From Argopecten irradians (Eukaryota > Mollusca > Bivalvia > Pectinida > Pectinidae), in NCBI RefSeq assembly GCF_041381155.1, contig NC_091137.1:22923655-22987654 (forward strand): 64,000 nt of DNA, given 5' to 3'. The position numbers and the translations under genes were made by a program. A model generated the notes under the pieces. It was not told where the DNA came from and did not search any database. It saw only the letters and a list, made by a program, of their open reading frames with translations. Position 1 is the first letter of the stretch, and each line of letters opens with the position of its first letter. Positions 28,101 through 43,100 of the stretch are shown piece after piece.

Positions 28101-31100
28101 ATTAATTTAACAACCACTTTTCTGTAAAACGTCAACTTCCGGTTGGAAATAAGGGACAAAGTTCAAAAATGCAATTTTTCAATTTTTCGACAAAATCATT
28201 AAAAAATCTTCTTGTCAATTTCTAGAAGGCATAGAGACCTAATTTTAAGCATGAAGCATGCTGATATCGATGTCTACCAAGTTTTTTAATGTGATTGACC
28301 TTGACCTATATCAAAGGGCACTCGGGCTAACAATCCTAAAATCTTCAAATGACTTATTGTAAAGTTCTGAAAGGCCTACGGCCTGGTATTGGACTTTTGG
28401 TACGTTGAAACTAAGCGCTACCAAGTGTGTTATAAATGACCTTGAACGGAGTAGCTTTTAGGTGAAAAGCCCGTCAAATTGTCCCGGTGACAATTTCTAG
28501 TTCTTATTATTATTATTCTTATTATTATTATTCTTCTTCCTGTTTTTGTGAACGCTCTATCGGTCAAACGGTAAGACATAGGATAAAAATGATTTCAGTA
28601 TGTTTAAACCATGTATCTGAAGGTGTTCCATGAACAAAATTAAGTAGGTCAAAAATTCCAAAATGGCCGCCATGACGTAAAACCTAAAAACACAAACTCT
28701 GCTATAATTCGAAAAGTATGAAAGCTATTTCAAATCCGAAGATATTTTATTGTAGGGAATGAACATATCTAACTTTTACCCATGACATTTTTCCACAAAA
28801 TATGTCTCGTTAAAAAGCTCGCTATTAGGTCAAAGTTTACCAAAAATGACTATTTTTAGATTTTTTTTTATTATTCATTTTCCCCCCAACTTTTTTCAAT
28901 ACATCGATTCAGGATGTCATTTTGAAGGTTTGGATGTCTTCAAAAATAAAATTGGTCCACTTATTAATTTTTTATGACGTAATTAATATTTAACTAAGAT
29001 TTTTTTGCAAATTTCGACAATTATATTTTAAACATCTCCTCTGATTTCACCAGTCCGATCAAGCCCAAACTCACACAAGATCTTCCACTTATTACCGTGA
29101 CTAATTCTTGTTAATATGGTGTTGATTCAAATTCAAATATGGCCGCAATGACGTCACTTCCGGTTTAACCTAGACAGCCATAACTCGTTAACCACTGAGC
29201 CAATTTCTTTCATTTTTTTATATGTTATGTAGAATAGCATACTGAGAACCTTTGTAATTGTACATTTTTCTCTAAAATGTCAACTTCCGGTTGTTTATTG
29301 ACTCATACTGCAAAATCGCCATTTTCGGTGAAAATTACGAAAAATTCTTCTTGTCAAGTTCTACATGGTATAGAGCCTTGATGTTTTGCATGAAGTAAGC
29401 TTAGGTAGTTGACTATCGGGTTTGAAAAAATAAACGAGTTTGACCTTCATCCAAGGTCACAGAGTGCGTGTGATTGTAGAGTTATGAAAATAATCCTGTG
29501 AAAATTCAGCTCATTGAGACAGCCGTAGCTCGTTAACCACACAGCCAATTTCTTTCATTTTTGGATATGTTATGTAGAATAAAAAATGAAACAATTAATT
29601 TAATTATCACTTTTCTGTAAAACGACAACTTCCGGTTTGAAATAAGGGACAAAATTCAAAAATGCAATTTTTCGACAAAATCATTAAAAAATCTTCTTCT
29701 CAATTTCTAGAAGGCCTAGAGACCTAATATTAGGCATGAAGCAGGCTGACATAAATGCCTACAACGTTTGTTAATGTGATTGACCTTGACCTATATCAAA
29801 GGGCACTCGGGCTAACAATCCTTAAATCTTCAAATGACTTATTGTAAAGTTCTGAAAGGCCTGGTATTGGACTTTTGGTAAGCTGAAACTAAGCGCTACC
29901 AAGTGTGTTATGAATTACCTTGAACGGAGTAGCTTTTAGGTGAAAAGCCCGTCAAATTGTCCCGGTGACAATTTCTAGTTCTTATTATTAGGGCTTTTCA
30001 CTTTTTGGTGAAAAGACCTATTGTTTTCGTTAAGTTTCTTATTAGGGCTTTTCACTATTTGTGAAAAGACCTATTGTTTTCGTTAAGTTTCTTATTCTTA
30101 TTATTATTATTATTCTTCTTCCTGTTTTTGTGAACGCTCTATCGGTCAAACGGTAAACATAGGATAAAAATGATTTCAGTATGTTTAAACCAAACATCTG
30201 AAGGTGATCCATGAACAAAATTAAGTAGGTCAAAAAATCCAAAATGGCCGCCATGACGTAAAACCTTAAAACACAAAAAATGCTATAACTCAAAAAGTAT
30301 GAAAGCTTTTTCAAATCTGAAGGTATGTTATTGTAGGGAATGAACATATCTAACTTTTACCCATGACATGTTTCCACAAAATATGTCTCGTTAAAAAGCT
30401 CGCTATTAGGTCAAAGTTTACCAAAAGTGACTATTTTTAGATTTTTTTTTATTATTCATTTTTTCTCCAACTTTTTTCAATACATCGATTCCGGATGTCA
30501 TTTTGAAGGTTTGGATGTCTTCAAAAATCAAATTGGTCCACTAATTAATTTTTTATGACGTAATTAATATTTAACTAAGATTTTTTTGCAAATTTCGACA
30601 ATTATATTTTAAACATCTCCTCTGATTCCACCAGTCCGATCAAGCCCAAACTCACACAAGATCTTCAACTGATTACCGTGACTAATTCTTGTTAATATGG
30701 TGTTGATTCAAATTCAAATATGGCCGCAATGACGTCACTTCCGGTTTAACCTAGACAGCCATAACTCGTTAACCACTGAGCTAATTTCTTTTATTTTTTT
30801 ATATGTTGTGTAGAATAGCATACTGAGAAACTTTGTAATTGTACATTTTTCTCTCTAAAATGTCAACTTCCGGTTGTTTATTGACTCATAGTGCAAAATC
30901 GCCGTTTTCGGTGAAAATCACGAAAAAAATCTTCTTCTCAAGTTCTACATAGTATAGAGGCTTCATGTTTTGCATGAAGTAAGCTTAGGTAGTTGACTAT
31001 CGGGTTTGAAAAAATAAACGAGCTTGACCTTCATCCAAGGTCACAGAGTGCGTGTGATTGTAGAGTTATGAAAATAATCCTGTGAAAATTCAGCTCATTG

Positions 31101-34100
31101 AGACAGCCGTAGCTCGTTAACCACAAAGCCAATTACTTTCATTTTTGAATATGTTATGTAGAATCAAAAATGAAACAATTCATTTTGTTACAACTTTTCT
31201 GTAAAACGTCAACTTCCGGTTGGAAATAAGGGACAAAGTTCAAAAATGCAATTTTTTGACAAAATCATTAAAAAATCTTCTCCTCAATTTCTAGAAGGCC
31301 TAGAGACCTAATATTAAGCATGGAGCATGCTGACATAAATGCCTACCAAGTTTGTTAATGTGATTGACCTTGACCTATATCAAAGGGCACTCGGGCTAAC
31401 AATCCTAAAATCTGCAAATGACTTATTGTAAAGTTCTGAAAGGCCTAAGACCTGGTATTGGACTTTTGGTAAGTTGAAACTAAGCGCTACCAAGTGTGTT
31501 ATGAATGACCTTGAACGGAGTAGCTTTTAGGTGAAAAGCCCGTCAAATTGTCCCGGTGACAATTTCTAGTTCTTATTATTATTATTCTTATTAGGGCTTT
31601 TCACTTTTTGGTGAAAAGACCTATTGTTTTCGTTAAGTTTCTTATTAGGGCTTTTCACTTTTTGTGAAAAGACCTATTGTTTTCGTTAAGTTTCTTATTC
31701 TTCTTATTATTATTATTCTTATTATTCTTCTTCCTGTTTTTGTGAACGCTCTCTCGGTCAAACGGTAACACACAGGTTAAAAATGATTTCAGTATGTTTT
31801 AACCAAACATCTGAAGGTGTTCCATGAACAAAATTAAGTAGGTCAAAAATTCCAAAATGGCCGCCATGACGTAAAACCTTAAAACCACAAAAACTGCTTT
31901 AACTCAAAAAATATGAAAGCTATTGCAAATCTGAAGGTATTTTATTGTAGGGAATGAACATATCTAACTTTTACCCATGACATGTTTCCACAAAATATGT
32001 CTTGTTAAAAAGCTCGCTAGAGGTCAAAGTTTACAAAAAAGTGACTATTTTTAGAATTTTTTTTATTATTCAATTTTTTCCAAATTTTTTCCATTGCATC
32101 GATGCAGTATCTCATTCTGAAGGCTTTGATGTCTTCAAATTAAAAATTAGTCCACTAAATAATTTTTTATGACGTAATTAATATTTAACTAAGATTTTTT
32201 TTTCAAATTTCGACAATTATATTTTAAACATCTCCTCTGATTCCACCAGTGCAATCAAGCCCAAACGCACTACAAATCTTCCACTTGTCACCGTGACCAA
32301 TTCTTGTTAATATGGTGTTGATTCAAATTCAAATATGGCCGCAATGACGGCACTTCCGGTTTAACCTAGACATCCATAACTCGTTAACCACTGAGCCAAT
32401 TCCTTTCATGTTTTTTTGTATGTTATGTAGAATAGCATACTGAGAAACTTTGTAATTGTACATTTTTCTCTAAAATGTCAACTTCCGAATGATCATTGAC
32501 TCATAATGGAAATTCGCCATTTTCGGTGAAAATCACGAAAAAAATCTTCTTGTCAAGTTCTACATAGTATAGAGGCTTCATGATTAGCATGAAGTAAGCT
32601 TAGGTAGTTGACTATCGGGTTTGAAAAAATAAACGAGCTTGACCGTCATCCAAGGTCACAGAGTGCGTGTGATTGTAGAGTTATGAAAATAATCCTGTGA
32701 AAATTCAGCTCATTGAGACAGCCGTAGCTCGTTAACCACAAAGCCAATTACTTTCATTTTTGGATATGTTATGTAGAATCAAAAATGAAACAATTCATTT
32801 TGTTACAACTTTTCTGTAAAACGTCAACTTCCGGTTGGAAATAAGGGACAAAGTTCAAAAATGCAATTTTTCGACAAAATCATTAAAAAATCTTCTTCTC
32901 AATTTCTAGAAGGCCTAGAGACCTAATATTAAGCATGAAGCATGCTGACATAAATGCCTACCAAGTTTGTTAATGTGATTGACCTTGACCTATATCAAAG
33001 GGCACTCGGGCTAACAATCCTAAAATCTTCAAATGACTTATTGTAAAGTTCTGAAAGGCCTAAGACCTGGTATTGGACTTTTGGTACGTTGAAACTAAGC
33101 GCTACCAAGTGTTTTATAAATGACCTTGAACGAAGTAGCTTTTAGGTGAAAAGCCCGTCAAATTGTCCCGGTGACAATTTCTAGTTCTTATTATATTATT
33201 ATCTTATTCTTATTATTATTATTCTTCTTCCTGTTTTTGTGAACGCTCTATCGGTCAAACGGTAAGACATAGGATAAAAATGATTTCAGTATGTTTAAAC
33301 CAAACATCTGAAGGTGATCCATGAACAAAATTAAGTAGGTCAAAAAATCCAAAATGGCCGCCATGACGTAAAACCTTAAAACACAAAAACTGCTATAACT
33401 CAAAAAGTATGAAAGCTATTTCAAATCTGAAGGTATTTTATTGTAGGGAATGAACATATCTAACTTTTACCCATGACATGTTTCCACAAAATATGTCTCG
33501 TTAAAAAGCTCGCTAGAGGTCAAAGTTTACAAAAAAGTGACTATTTTTAGAATTTTTTTATTATTCAATTTTTTCCAAACTTTTTGCATTAAATCGATGC
33601 AGTATCTCATTCTGAAGGTTTTGATGTCTTCAAATTAAAAATTGGTCCACTAAATAATATTTTATGACGTAATTAATATTTAACTAAGATTTTTTTGCAA
33701 ATTTCGACAATTATATTTTAAACATCTCCTCTGATTCCAACAGTCCGATCAAGCCCAAACTCACACAAGATCTTCCACTTATCACCGTGACCAATTCTTG
33801 TTAATATGGTGTTGATTCAAATTCAAATATGGCCGCAATGACGTCACTTCCGGTTTAACCTAGACAGCCATAACTCGTTAACCACTGAGCCAATTCCTTT
33901 TATTTTTTTTATATGTTATGTAGAATAGAATACTGAGAAACTTTGTAATAGTACATTTTTCTCTAAAATGTCAACTTCCGGTTGATCATTGACTCATAAT
34001 GCAAAATCGCCGTTTTCGGTGAAAATCACGAAAAAAACTTCTTGTCAAGTTCTACATGGTATAGAGGCTTGATGTTTTGCATGAAGTAAGCTTAGGTAGT

Positions 34101-37100
34101 TGACTATCGGGTTTGAAAAAATAAACGAGCTTGACCTTCATCCAAGGTCACAGAGTGCGTGTGATTGTAGAGTTATGAAAATAATCCTGTGAAAATTCAG
34201 CTCATTGAGACAGCCGTAGCTCGTTAACCACACAGCAGCAATTACTTTCATTTTTGGATATGTTATGTAGAATAAAAAATGAAACAATTATTTTGTTACA
34301 CTTTTCTGTAAAACGTCAACTTCCGGTTGGAAATAAGGGACAAAGTTCAAAAATGCAATTTTTCGACAAAATCATTAAAAAATCTTCTTCTCAATTTCTA
34401 GAAGGCCTAGAGACCTAATATTAAGCATGAAGCATGCTGACATAAATGCCTACCAAGTTTGTTAATGTGATTGACCTTGACCTATATCAAAGGGCACTCG
34501 GGCTAACAATCCTAAAATCTTCAAATGACTTATTGTAAAGTTCTGAAAGGCCTAAGACCTGGTATTGGACTTTTGGTACGTTGAAACTAAGCGCTACCAA
34601 GTGTTTTATAAATGACCTTGAACGAAGTAGCTTTTAGGTGAAAAGCCCGTCAAATTGTCCCGGTGACAATTTCTAGTTTCTTATTATTATTATTATTCTT
34701 CTTCCTGTTTTTGTGACCGCTCTATCGGTCAAACGGTAAGACATAAAATAAAAATGATTTCAGTATGTTTAAACCAAACATCTGAAGGTGTTCCATGAAC
34801 AAAATTAAGTAGGTCAAAAATTCCAAAATGGCCGCCATGACGTAAAACCTAAAAACACAAACTCTGCTATAACTCAAAAAGTATGAAAGCTATTTCAAAT
34901 CTGAAGGTATTTTATTGTAGGGAATGAACATATCTAACTTTTACCCATGACATTTTTCGACAAAATATGTCTCGTTAAAAAGCTCGCTATTAGGTCAAAG
35001 TTTACCAAAAATGACTATTTTTAGATTTTTTTTTATTATTCATTTTTTCCCCAACTTTTTTCAATACATCGATTCAGGATGTCATTTTGAAGGTTTGGAT
35101 GTCTTCAAAAATAAAATTGGTCCACTTATTAATTTTTTATGACGTAATTAATATTTAACTAAGATTTTTTTGCAAATTTCGACAATTATATTTTAAACAT
35201 CTCCTCTGATTTCACCAGTCCGATCAAGCCCAAACTCACACAAGATCTTCCACTTATTACCGTGACTAATTCTTGTTAATATGGTGTTGATTCAAATTCA
35301 AATATGGCCGCAATGACGTCACTTCCGGTTTAACCTAGACAGCCATAACTCGTTAACCACTGAGCCAATTTCTTTCATTTTTTTATATGTTATGTAGAAT
35401 AGCATACTGAGAACCTTTGTAATTGTACATTTTTCTCTAAAATGTCAACTTCCGGTTGTTTATTGACTCATACTGCAAAATCGCCGTTTTCGGTGAAAAT
35501 TACGAAAAAATCTTCTTGTCAAGTTCTACATGGTATAGAGCCTTGATGTTTTGCATGAAGTAAGCTTAGGTAGTTGACTATCGGGTTTGAAAAAATAAAC
35601 GAGCTTGACCTTCATCCAAGGTCACAGAGTGCGTGTGATTGTAGAGTTATGAAAATAATCCTGTGAAAATTCAGCTCATAGAGACAGCCGTAGCTCGTTA
35701 ACCACACAGCCAATTTCTTTCATTTTTGGATATGTTATGTAGAATAAAAAATGAAACAATTAATTTAATTATCACTTTTCTGTAAAACGACAACTTCCGG
35801 TTTTGAAATAAGGGACAAAATTCAAAAATGCAATTTTTCGACAAAATCATTAAAAAATCTTCTTCTCAATTTCTAGAAGGCCTAGAGACCTAATATTAAG
35901 CATGAAGCATGCTGACATAAATGCCTACCAAGTTTGTTAATGTGATTGACCTTGACCTATATCAAAGGGCACTCGGGCTAACAATCCTAAAATCTTCAAA
36001 TGACTTATTGTAAAGTTCTGAAAGGCCTAAGACCTGGTATTGGACTTTTGGTAAGTTGAAACTAAGCGCTACCAAGTGTGTTATGAATGACCTTGAACGG
36101 AGTAGCTTTTAGGTGAAAAGCCCGTCAAATTGTCCCGGTGACAATTTCTAGTTATTATTATTCTTATTATTATTATTCTTCTTCCAGTTTTGTGAACGCT
36201 CTATCGGTCAAACGGTAAGACATAGGATAAAAATGATTTCAGTATGTTTAAACCAAACATCTGAAGGTGATCCATGAACAAAATTAAGTAGGTCAAAAAA
36301 TCCAAAATGGCCGCCATGACGTAAAACCTAAAAAACACAAATCTGCTATAACTCAAAAAGTATGAAAGCTATTGCAAATCTGAAGGTATTTTATTGTAGG
36401 GAATGAACATATCTAACTTTTACCCATGACATGTTTCCACAAAATATGTCTCGTTAAAAAGCTCGCTATTAGGTCAAAGTTTACCAAAAGTGACTATTTT
36501 TAGATTTTTTTTTATTATTCATTTTTTCCACAACTTTTTTCAATACATCGATTCAGGATGTCATTTTGAAGGTTTGGATGTCTTCAAAAATCAAATTGGT
36601 CCACTAATTAATTTTTTATGACGTAATTAATATTTAACTAAGATTTTTTTGCAAATTTCGACAATTATATTTTAAACATCTCCTCTGATTCCACCAGTCC
36701 GATCAAGCCCAAACTCACACAAGATCTTCAACTGATTACCGTGACTAATTCTTGTTAATATGGTGTTGATTCAAATTCAAATATGGCCGCAATGACGTCA
36801 CTTCCGGTTTAACCTAGACAGCCATAACTCGTTAACCACTGAGCCAATTTCTTTCAGTTTTTTATATGTTGTGTAGAATAGCATACTGAGAAACTTTGTA
36901 ATTGTACATTTTTCTCTAAAATGTCAACTTCCGGTTGTTTATTGACTCATAGTGCAAAATCACCGTTTTCGGTGAAAATCACGAAAATATCTTCTTGTCA
37001 AGTTCTACATAGTATAGAGGCTTCATGATTTGCATGAAGTAAGCTTAGGTAGTTGACTATCGGGTTTGAAAACATAAACGAGCTTGACTTTCATCCAAGG

Positions 37101-40100
37101 TCACAGAGTGCGTGTGATTGTAGAGTTATGAAAATGATCCTGTGAAAATTCAGCTCATTGAGACAGCCATAGTTCGTTAAGTACAAAGCCAATTACTTTC
37201 ATTTTTGGATATGTTATGTAGAATAGCATACTGAGAAACTTTGTAATTGTACATTTTTCTCTAAAATGTCAACTTCCGGTTGTTTATTGACTCATAGTGC
37301 AAAATCGCCGTTTTCGGTGAAAATCACGAAAAAATCTTCTTCTCAAGTTCTACATAGTATAGAGGCTTCATGTTTTGCATGAAGTAAGCTTAGGTAGTTG
37401 ACTATCGGGTTTGAAAAAATAAACGAGCTTGACCTTCATCCAAGGTCACAGAGTGCGTGTGATTGTAGAGTTATGAAAATAATCCTGTGAAAATTCAGCT
37501 CATTGAGACAGCCGTAGCTCGTTAACCACAAAGCCAATTACTTTCATTTTTGGATATGTTATGTAGAATCAAAAATGAAACAATTCATTTTGTTACAACT
37601 TTTCTGTAAAACGTCAACTTCCGGTTGGAAATAAGGGACAAAGTTCAAAAATGCAATTTTTCGACAAAATCATTAAAAAATCTTCTTCTCAATTTCTAGA
37701 AGGCCTAGAGACCTAATATTAAGCATGAAGCATGCTGACATAAATGCCTACCAAGTTTGTTAATGTGATTGACCTTGACCTATATCAAAGGGCACTCGGG
37801 CTAACAATCCTAAAATCTTCAAATGACTTATTGTAAAGTTCTGAAAGGCCTAAGACCTGGTATTGGACTTTTGGTACGTTGAAACTAAGCGCTACCAAGT
37901 GTTTTATAAATGACCTTGAACGAAGTAGCTTTTAGGTGAAAAGCCCGTCAAATTGTCCCGGTGACAATTTCTAGTTCTTATTAGGGCTTTTCACTATTTG
38001 TGAAAAGACCTATTGTTTTCGTTAAGTTTCTTATTCTTCTTATTATTATTATTCTTATTATTCTTCTTCCTGTTTTTGTGAACGCTCGGTCAAACGGTAA
38101 ACGTAACACACAGGTTAAAAATGATTTCAGTATGTTTTAACCAAACATCTGAAGGTGTTCCATGAACAAAATTAAGTAGGTCAAAAATTCCAAAATGGCC
38201 GCCATGACGTAAAACCTTAAAACCACAAAAACTGCTATAACTCAAAAAATATGAAAGCTATTGCAAATCTGAAGGTATTTTATTGTAGGGAATGAACATA
38301 TCTAACTTTTACCCATGACATGTTTCCACAAAATATGTCTTGTTAAAAAGCTCGCTAGAGGTCAAAGTTTACAAAAAAGTGACTATTTTTAGATTTTTTT
38401 TTATTATTCATTTTTTTCCAAATTTTTTTCCATTGCATCGATGCAGTATCTCATTCTGAAGGCTTTGATGTCTTCAAATTAAAAATTAGTCCACTAAATA
38501 ATTTTTTATGACGTAATTAATATTTAACTAAGATTTTTTATTCAAATTTCGACAATTATATTTTAAACATCTCCTCTGATTCCACCAGTGCGATCAAGCC
38601 CAAACGCACTACAAATCTTCCACTTGTCACCGTGACCAATTCTTGTTAATATGGTGTTGATTCAAATTCAAATATGGCCGCAATGACGTCACTTCCGGTT
38701 TAACCTAGACATCCATAACTCGTTAACCACTGAGCCAATTCCTTTCATGTTTTTGTATGTTATGTAGAATAGCATACTGAGAAACTTTGTAATTGTACAT
38801 TTTTCTCTAAAATGTCAACTTCCGGTTGATCATTGACTCATAATGGAAATTCGCCATTTTCGGTGAAAATCACGAAAAAAATCTTCTTGTCAAGTTCTAC
38901 ATAGTATAGAGGCTTCATGATTTGCATGAAGTAAGCTTAGGTAGTTGACTATCGGGTTTGAAAAAATAAACGAGCTTGACCTTCATCCAAGGTCACAGAG
39001 TGCGTGTGATTGTAGAGTTATGAAAATAATCCTGTGAAAATTCAGCTCATTGAGACAGCCGTAGCTCGTTAACCACACAGCCAATTACTTTCATTTTTGG
39101 ATATGTTATGTAGAATCAAAAATGAAACAATTAGTTTTGTATCATTTTTCTGTTAAACGTCAACTTCCGGTTGGAAATAAGGGACAAAGTTCAAAAATGC
39201 AATTTTTCGACAAAATCATTAAAAAATCTTCTTCTCAATTTCTAGAAGGCCTAGAGACCTAATATTAAGCATGAAGCATGCTGACATAAATGCCTACCAA
39301 GTTTGTTAATGTGATTGACCTTGACCTATATCAAAGGGCACTCGGGCTAACAATCCTAAAATCTTCAAATGACTTATTGTAAAGTTCTGAAAGGCCTAAG
39401 ACCTGGTATTGGACTTTTGGTACGTTGAAACTAAGCGCTACCACTACCAAGTGTTTTATAAATGACCTTGAACGAAGTAGCTTTTAGGTGAAAAGCCCGT
39501 CAAATTGTCCCGGTGACAATTTCTAGTTATTATTATTCTTATTATTCTTCTTCCTGTTTTTGTGAACGCTCTATCGGTCAAACGGTAAGACATAGGATAA
39601 AAATGATTTCAGTATGTTTAAACCAAACATCTGAAGGTGTTCCATGAACAAAATTAAGTAGGTCAAAAAATTCCAAAATGGCCGCCATGACGTAAAACCT
39701 AAAAACACAAAAAACTGCTCTAACTCAAAAAGTATGAAGGCAATTTCAAATATGAAAGTATATTATTGTAGGGAATGAACATATCTAACTTTTACCCATG
39801 ACATGTTTCCACAAAATATGTCTCGTTAAAAAGCTCGCTAGAGGTCAAAGTTTACCAAAAAGTGACTATTTTTAGATTTTTTTTTATTATTCATTTTTCC
39901 CCAATTTTTTCAATACATCGATTCAGGATGTCATTTTGAAGGTTTGGATGTCTTCAAAAATAAAATTGGTCCACTAATTAATTTTTTATGACGTAATTAA
40001 TATTTAACTAAGATTTTTTTGCAAATTTCGACAATTATATTTTAAACATCTCCTCTGATTCCACCAGTCCGATCAAGCCCAAACTCACACAAGATCTTCC

Positions 40101-43100
40101 ACTTATTACCGTGACTAATTCTTGTTAATATGGTGTTGATTCAAATTCAAATATGGCCGCAATGACGTCACTTCCGGTTTAACCTAGACAGCCATAACTC
40201 GTTAACCACTGAGCCAATTCCTTTCATGTTTTTATATGTTATGTAGAATAGCATACTGAGAAACTTTGTAATTGTACATTTTTCTCTAAAATGTCAACTT
40301 CCGGTTGTTTATTGACTCATAGTGCAAAATCGCCGTTTTCGGTGAAAATCACGAAAAAATCTTCTTGTCAAGTTCTACATGGTATAGAGGCTTCATGTTT
40401 TGCATGAAGTAAGCTTAGGTAGTTGACTATCGGATTTGAAAAAATAAACGAGCTTGACCTTCATCCAAGGTCACAGAGTGCGTGTGATTGTAGAGTTATG
40501 AAAATAATCCTGTGAAAATTCAGCTCATTGAGACAGCCGTAGCTCGTTAACCACACAGCCAATTACTTTCATTTTTGGATATGTTATGTAGAATAAAAAA
40601 TGAAACAATTAATTTAATTACAACTTTTCTGTAAAACGTCAACTTCCGGTTGGAAATAAGGGACAAAGTTCAAAAATGCAATTTTTCGACAAAATCATTA
40701 AAAAATCTTCTTCTCAATTTCTAGAAGGCCTAGAGACCTAATATTAAGCATGAAGCATGCTGACATAAATGCCTACCAAGTTTGTTAATGTGATTGACCT
40801 TGACCTATATCAAAGGGCACTCGGGCTAACAATCCTAAAATCTTCAAATGACTTATTGTAAAGTTCTGAAAGGCCTAAGACCTGGTATTGGACTTTTGGT
40901 ACGTTGAAACTAAGCGCTACCAAGTGTGTTATGAATGACCTTGAACGGAGTAGCTTTTAGGTGAAAAGCCCGTCAAATTGTCCCGGTGACAATTTCTAGT
41001 TATTATTATTATTCTTCTTCCTGTTTTTGTGAACGCTCTATCGGTCAAACGGTAAGACATAGGATAAAAATGATTTCAGTATGTTTAAACCATGTATCTG
41101 AAGGTGTTCCATGAACAAAATTAAGTAGGTCAAAAATTCCAAAATGGCCGCCATGACGTAAAACCTAAAAACACAAACTCTGCTATAACTCAAAAAGTAT
41201 GAAAGCTATTTCAAATCTGAAGGTATTTTATTGTAGGGAATGAACATATCTAACTTTTACCCATGACATGTTTCCACAAAATATGTCTCGTTAAAAAGCT
41301 CGCTATTAGGTCAAAGTTTACCAAAAATGACTATTTTTAGATTTTTTTTTATTATTCATTTTTCCCCCAACTTTTTTCAATACATCGATTCAGGATGTCA
41401 TTTTGAAGGTTTGGATGTCTTCAAAAATAAAATTGGTCCACTTATTAATTTTTTATGACGTAATTAATATTTAACTAAGATTTTTTTGCAAATTTCGACA
41501 ATTATATTTTAAACATCTCCTCTGATTCCACCAGTCCGATCAAGCCCAAACTCACACAAGATCTTCAACTGATTACCGTGACTAATTCTTGTTAATATGG
41601 TGTTGATTCAAATTCAAATATGGCCGCAATGACGTCACTTCCGGTTTAACCTAGACAGCCATAACTCGTTAACCACTGAGCCAATTTCTTTCATTTTTTT
41701 ATATGTTATGTAGAATAGCATACTGAGAAACTTTGTAATTGTACATTTTTCTCTAAAATGTCAACTTCCGGTTGTTTATTGACTCATAGTGCAAAATCGC
41801 CGTTTTCGGTGAAAATCACGAAAAAATCTTCTTGTCAAGTTCTACATAGTATAGAGGCTTCATGATTTGCATGAAGTAAGCTTAGGTAGTTGACTATCGG
41901 GTTTGAAAAAATAAACGAGCTTGACCTTCATCCAAGGTCACAGAGTGCGTGTGATTGTAGAGTTATGAAAATGATCCTGTGAAAATTCAGCTCATTGAGA
42001 CAGCCATAGTTCGTTAAGTACAAAGCCAATTACTTTCATTTTTGGATATTTTATGTAGAATAGCATACTGAGAAACTTTGTAATTGTACATTTTTCTCTA
42101 AAATGTCAACTTCCGGTTGTTTATTGACTCATAGTGCGAAATCGCCGTTTTCGGTGAAAATCACGAAAAAATCTTCTTCTCAAGTTCTACATAGTATAGA
42201 GGCTCCATGTTTTGCATGAAGTAAGCTTAGGTAGTTGACTATCGGGTTTGAAAAAATAAACAAGCTTGACCTTCATCCAAGGTCACAAAGTGCGTGTGAT
42301 TGTAGAGTTATGAAAATAATCCTGTGAAAATTCAGCTCATTGAGACAGCCGTAGCTCGTAAACCACAAATCCAATTACTTTCATTTTTGGTTATGTTATG
42401 TAGAATAAAAAATGAAACAATTCATTTTGTTACAACTTTTCTGTAAAACGTCAACTTCCGGTTGGAAATAAGGGACAAAGTTCAAAAATGCAATTTTTCG
42501 ACAAAATCATTAAAAAATCTTCTTCTCAATTTCTAGAAGGCCTAGAGACCTAATATTAAGCATGAAGCATGCTGACATAAATGCCTACCAAGTTTGTTAA
42601 TGTGATTGACCTTGACCTATATCAAAGGGCACTCGGGCTAACAATCCTAAAATCTTCAAATGACTTATTGTAAAGTTCTGAAAGGCCTACGACCTGGTAT
42701 TGGACTTTTGGTACGTTGAAACTAAGCGCTACCAAGTGTGTTATGAATGACCTTGAACGAAGTAGCTTTTAGGTGAAAAGCCCGTCAAATTGTCCCGGTG
42801 ACAATTTCTAGTTATTATTAGGGCTTTTCACTTTTTGGTGAAAAGACCTATTGTTTTCGTTAAGTTTCTTATTCTTATTATTATTATTATTATTATTATT
42901 CTTCTTCCTGTTTTTGTGAACGCTCTATCGGTCAAACGGTAAGACATAGGATAAAAATGATTTCAGTATGTTTAAACCAAACATCTGAAGGTGATCCATG
43001 AACAAAATTAAGTAGGTCAAAAAATCCAAAATGGCCGCCATGACGTAAAACCTAAAAACACAAAAACTGCTATAACTCAAAAAGTATGAAAGCTATTTCA

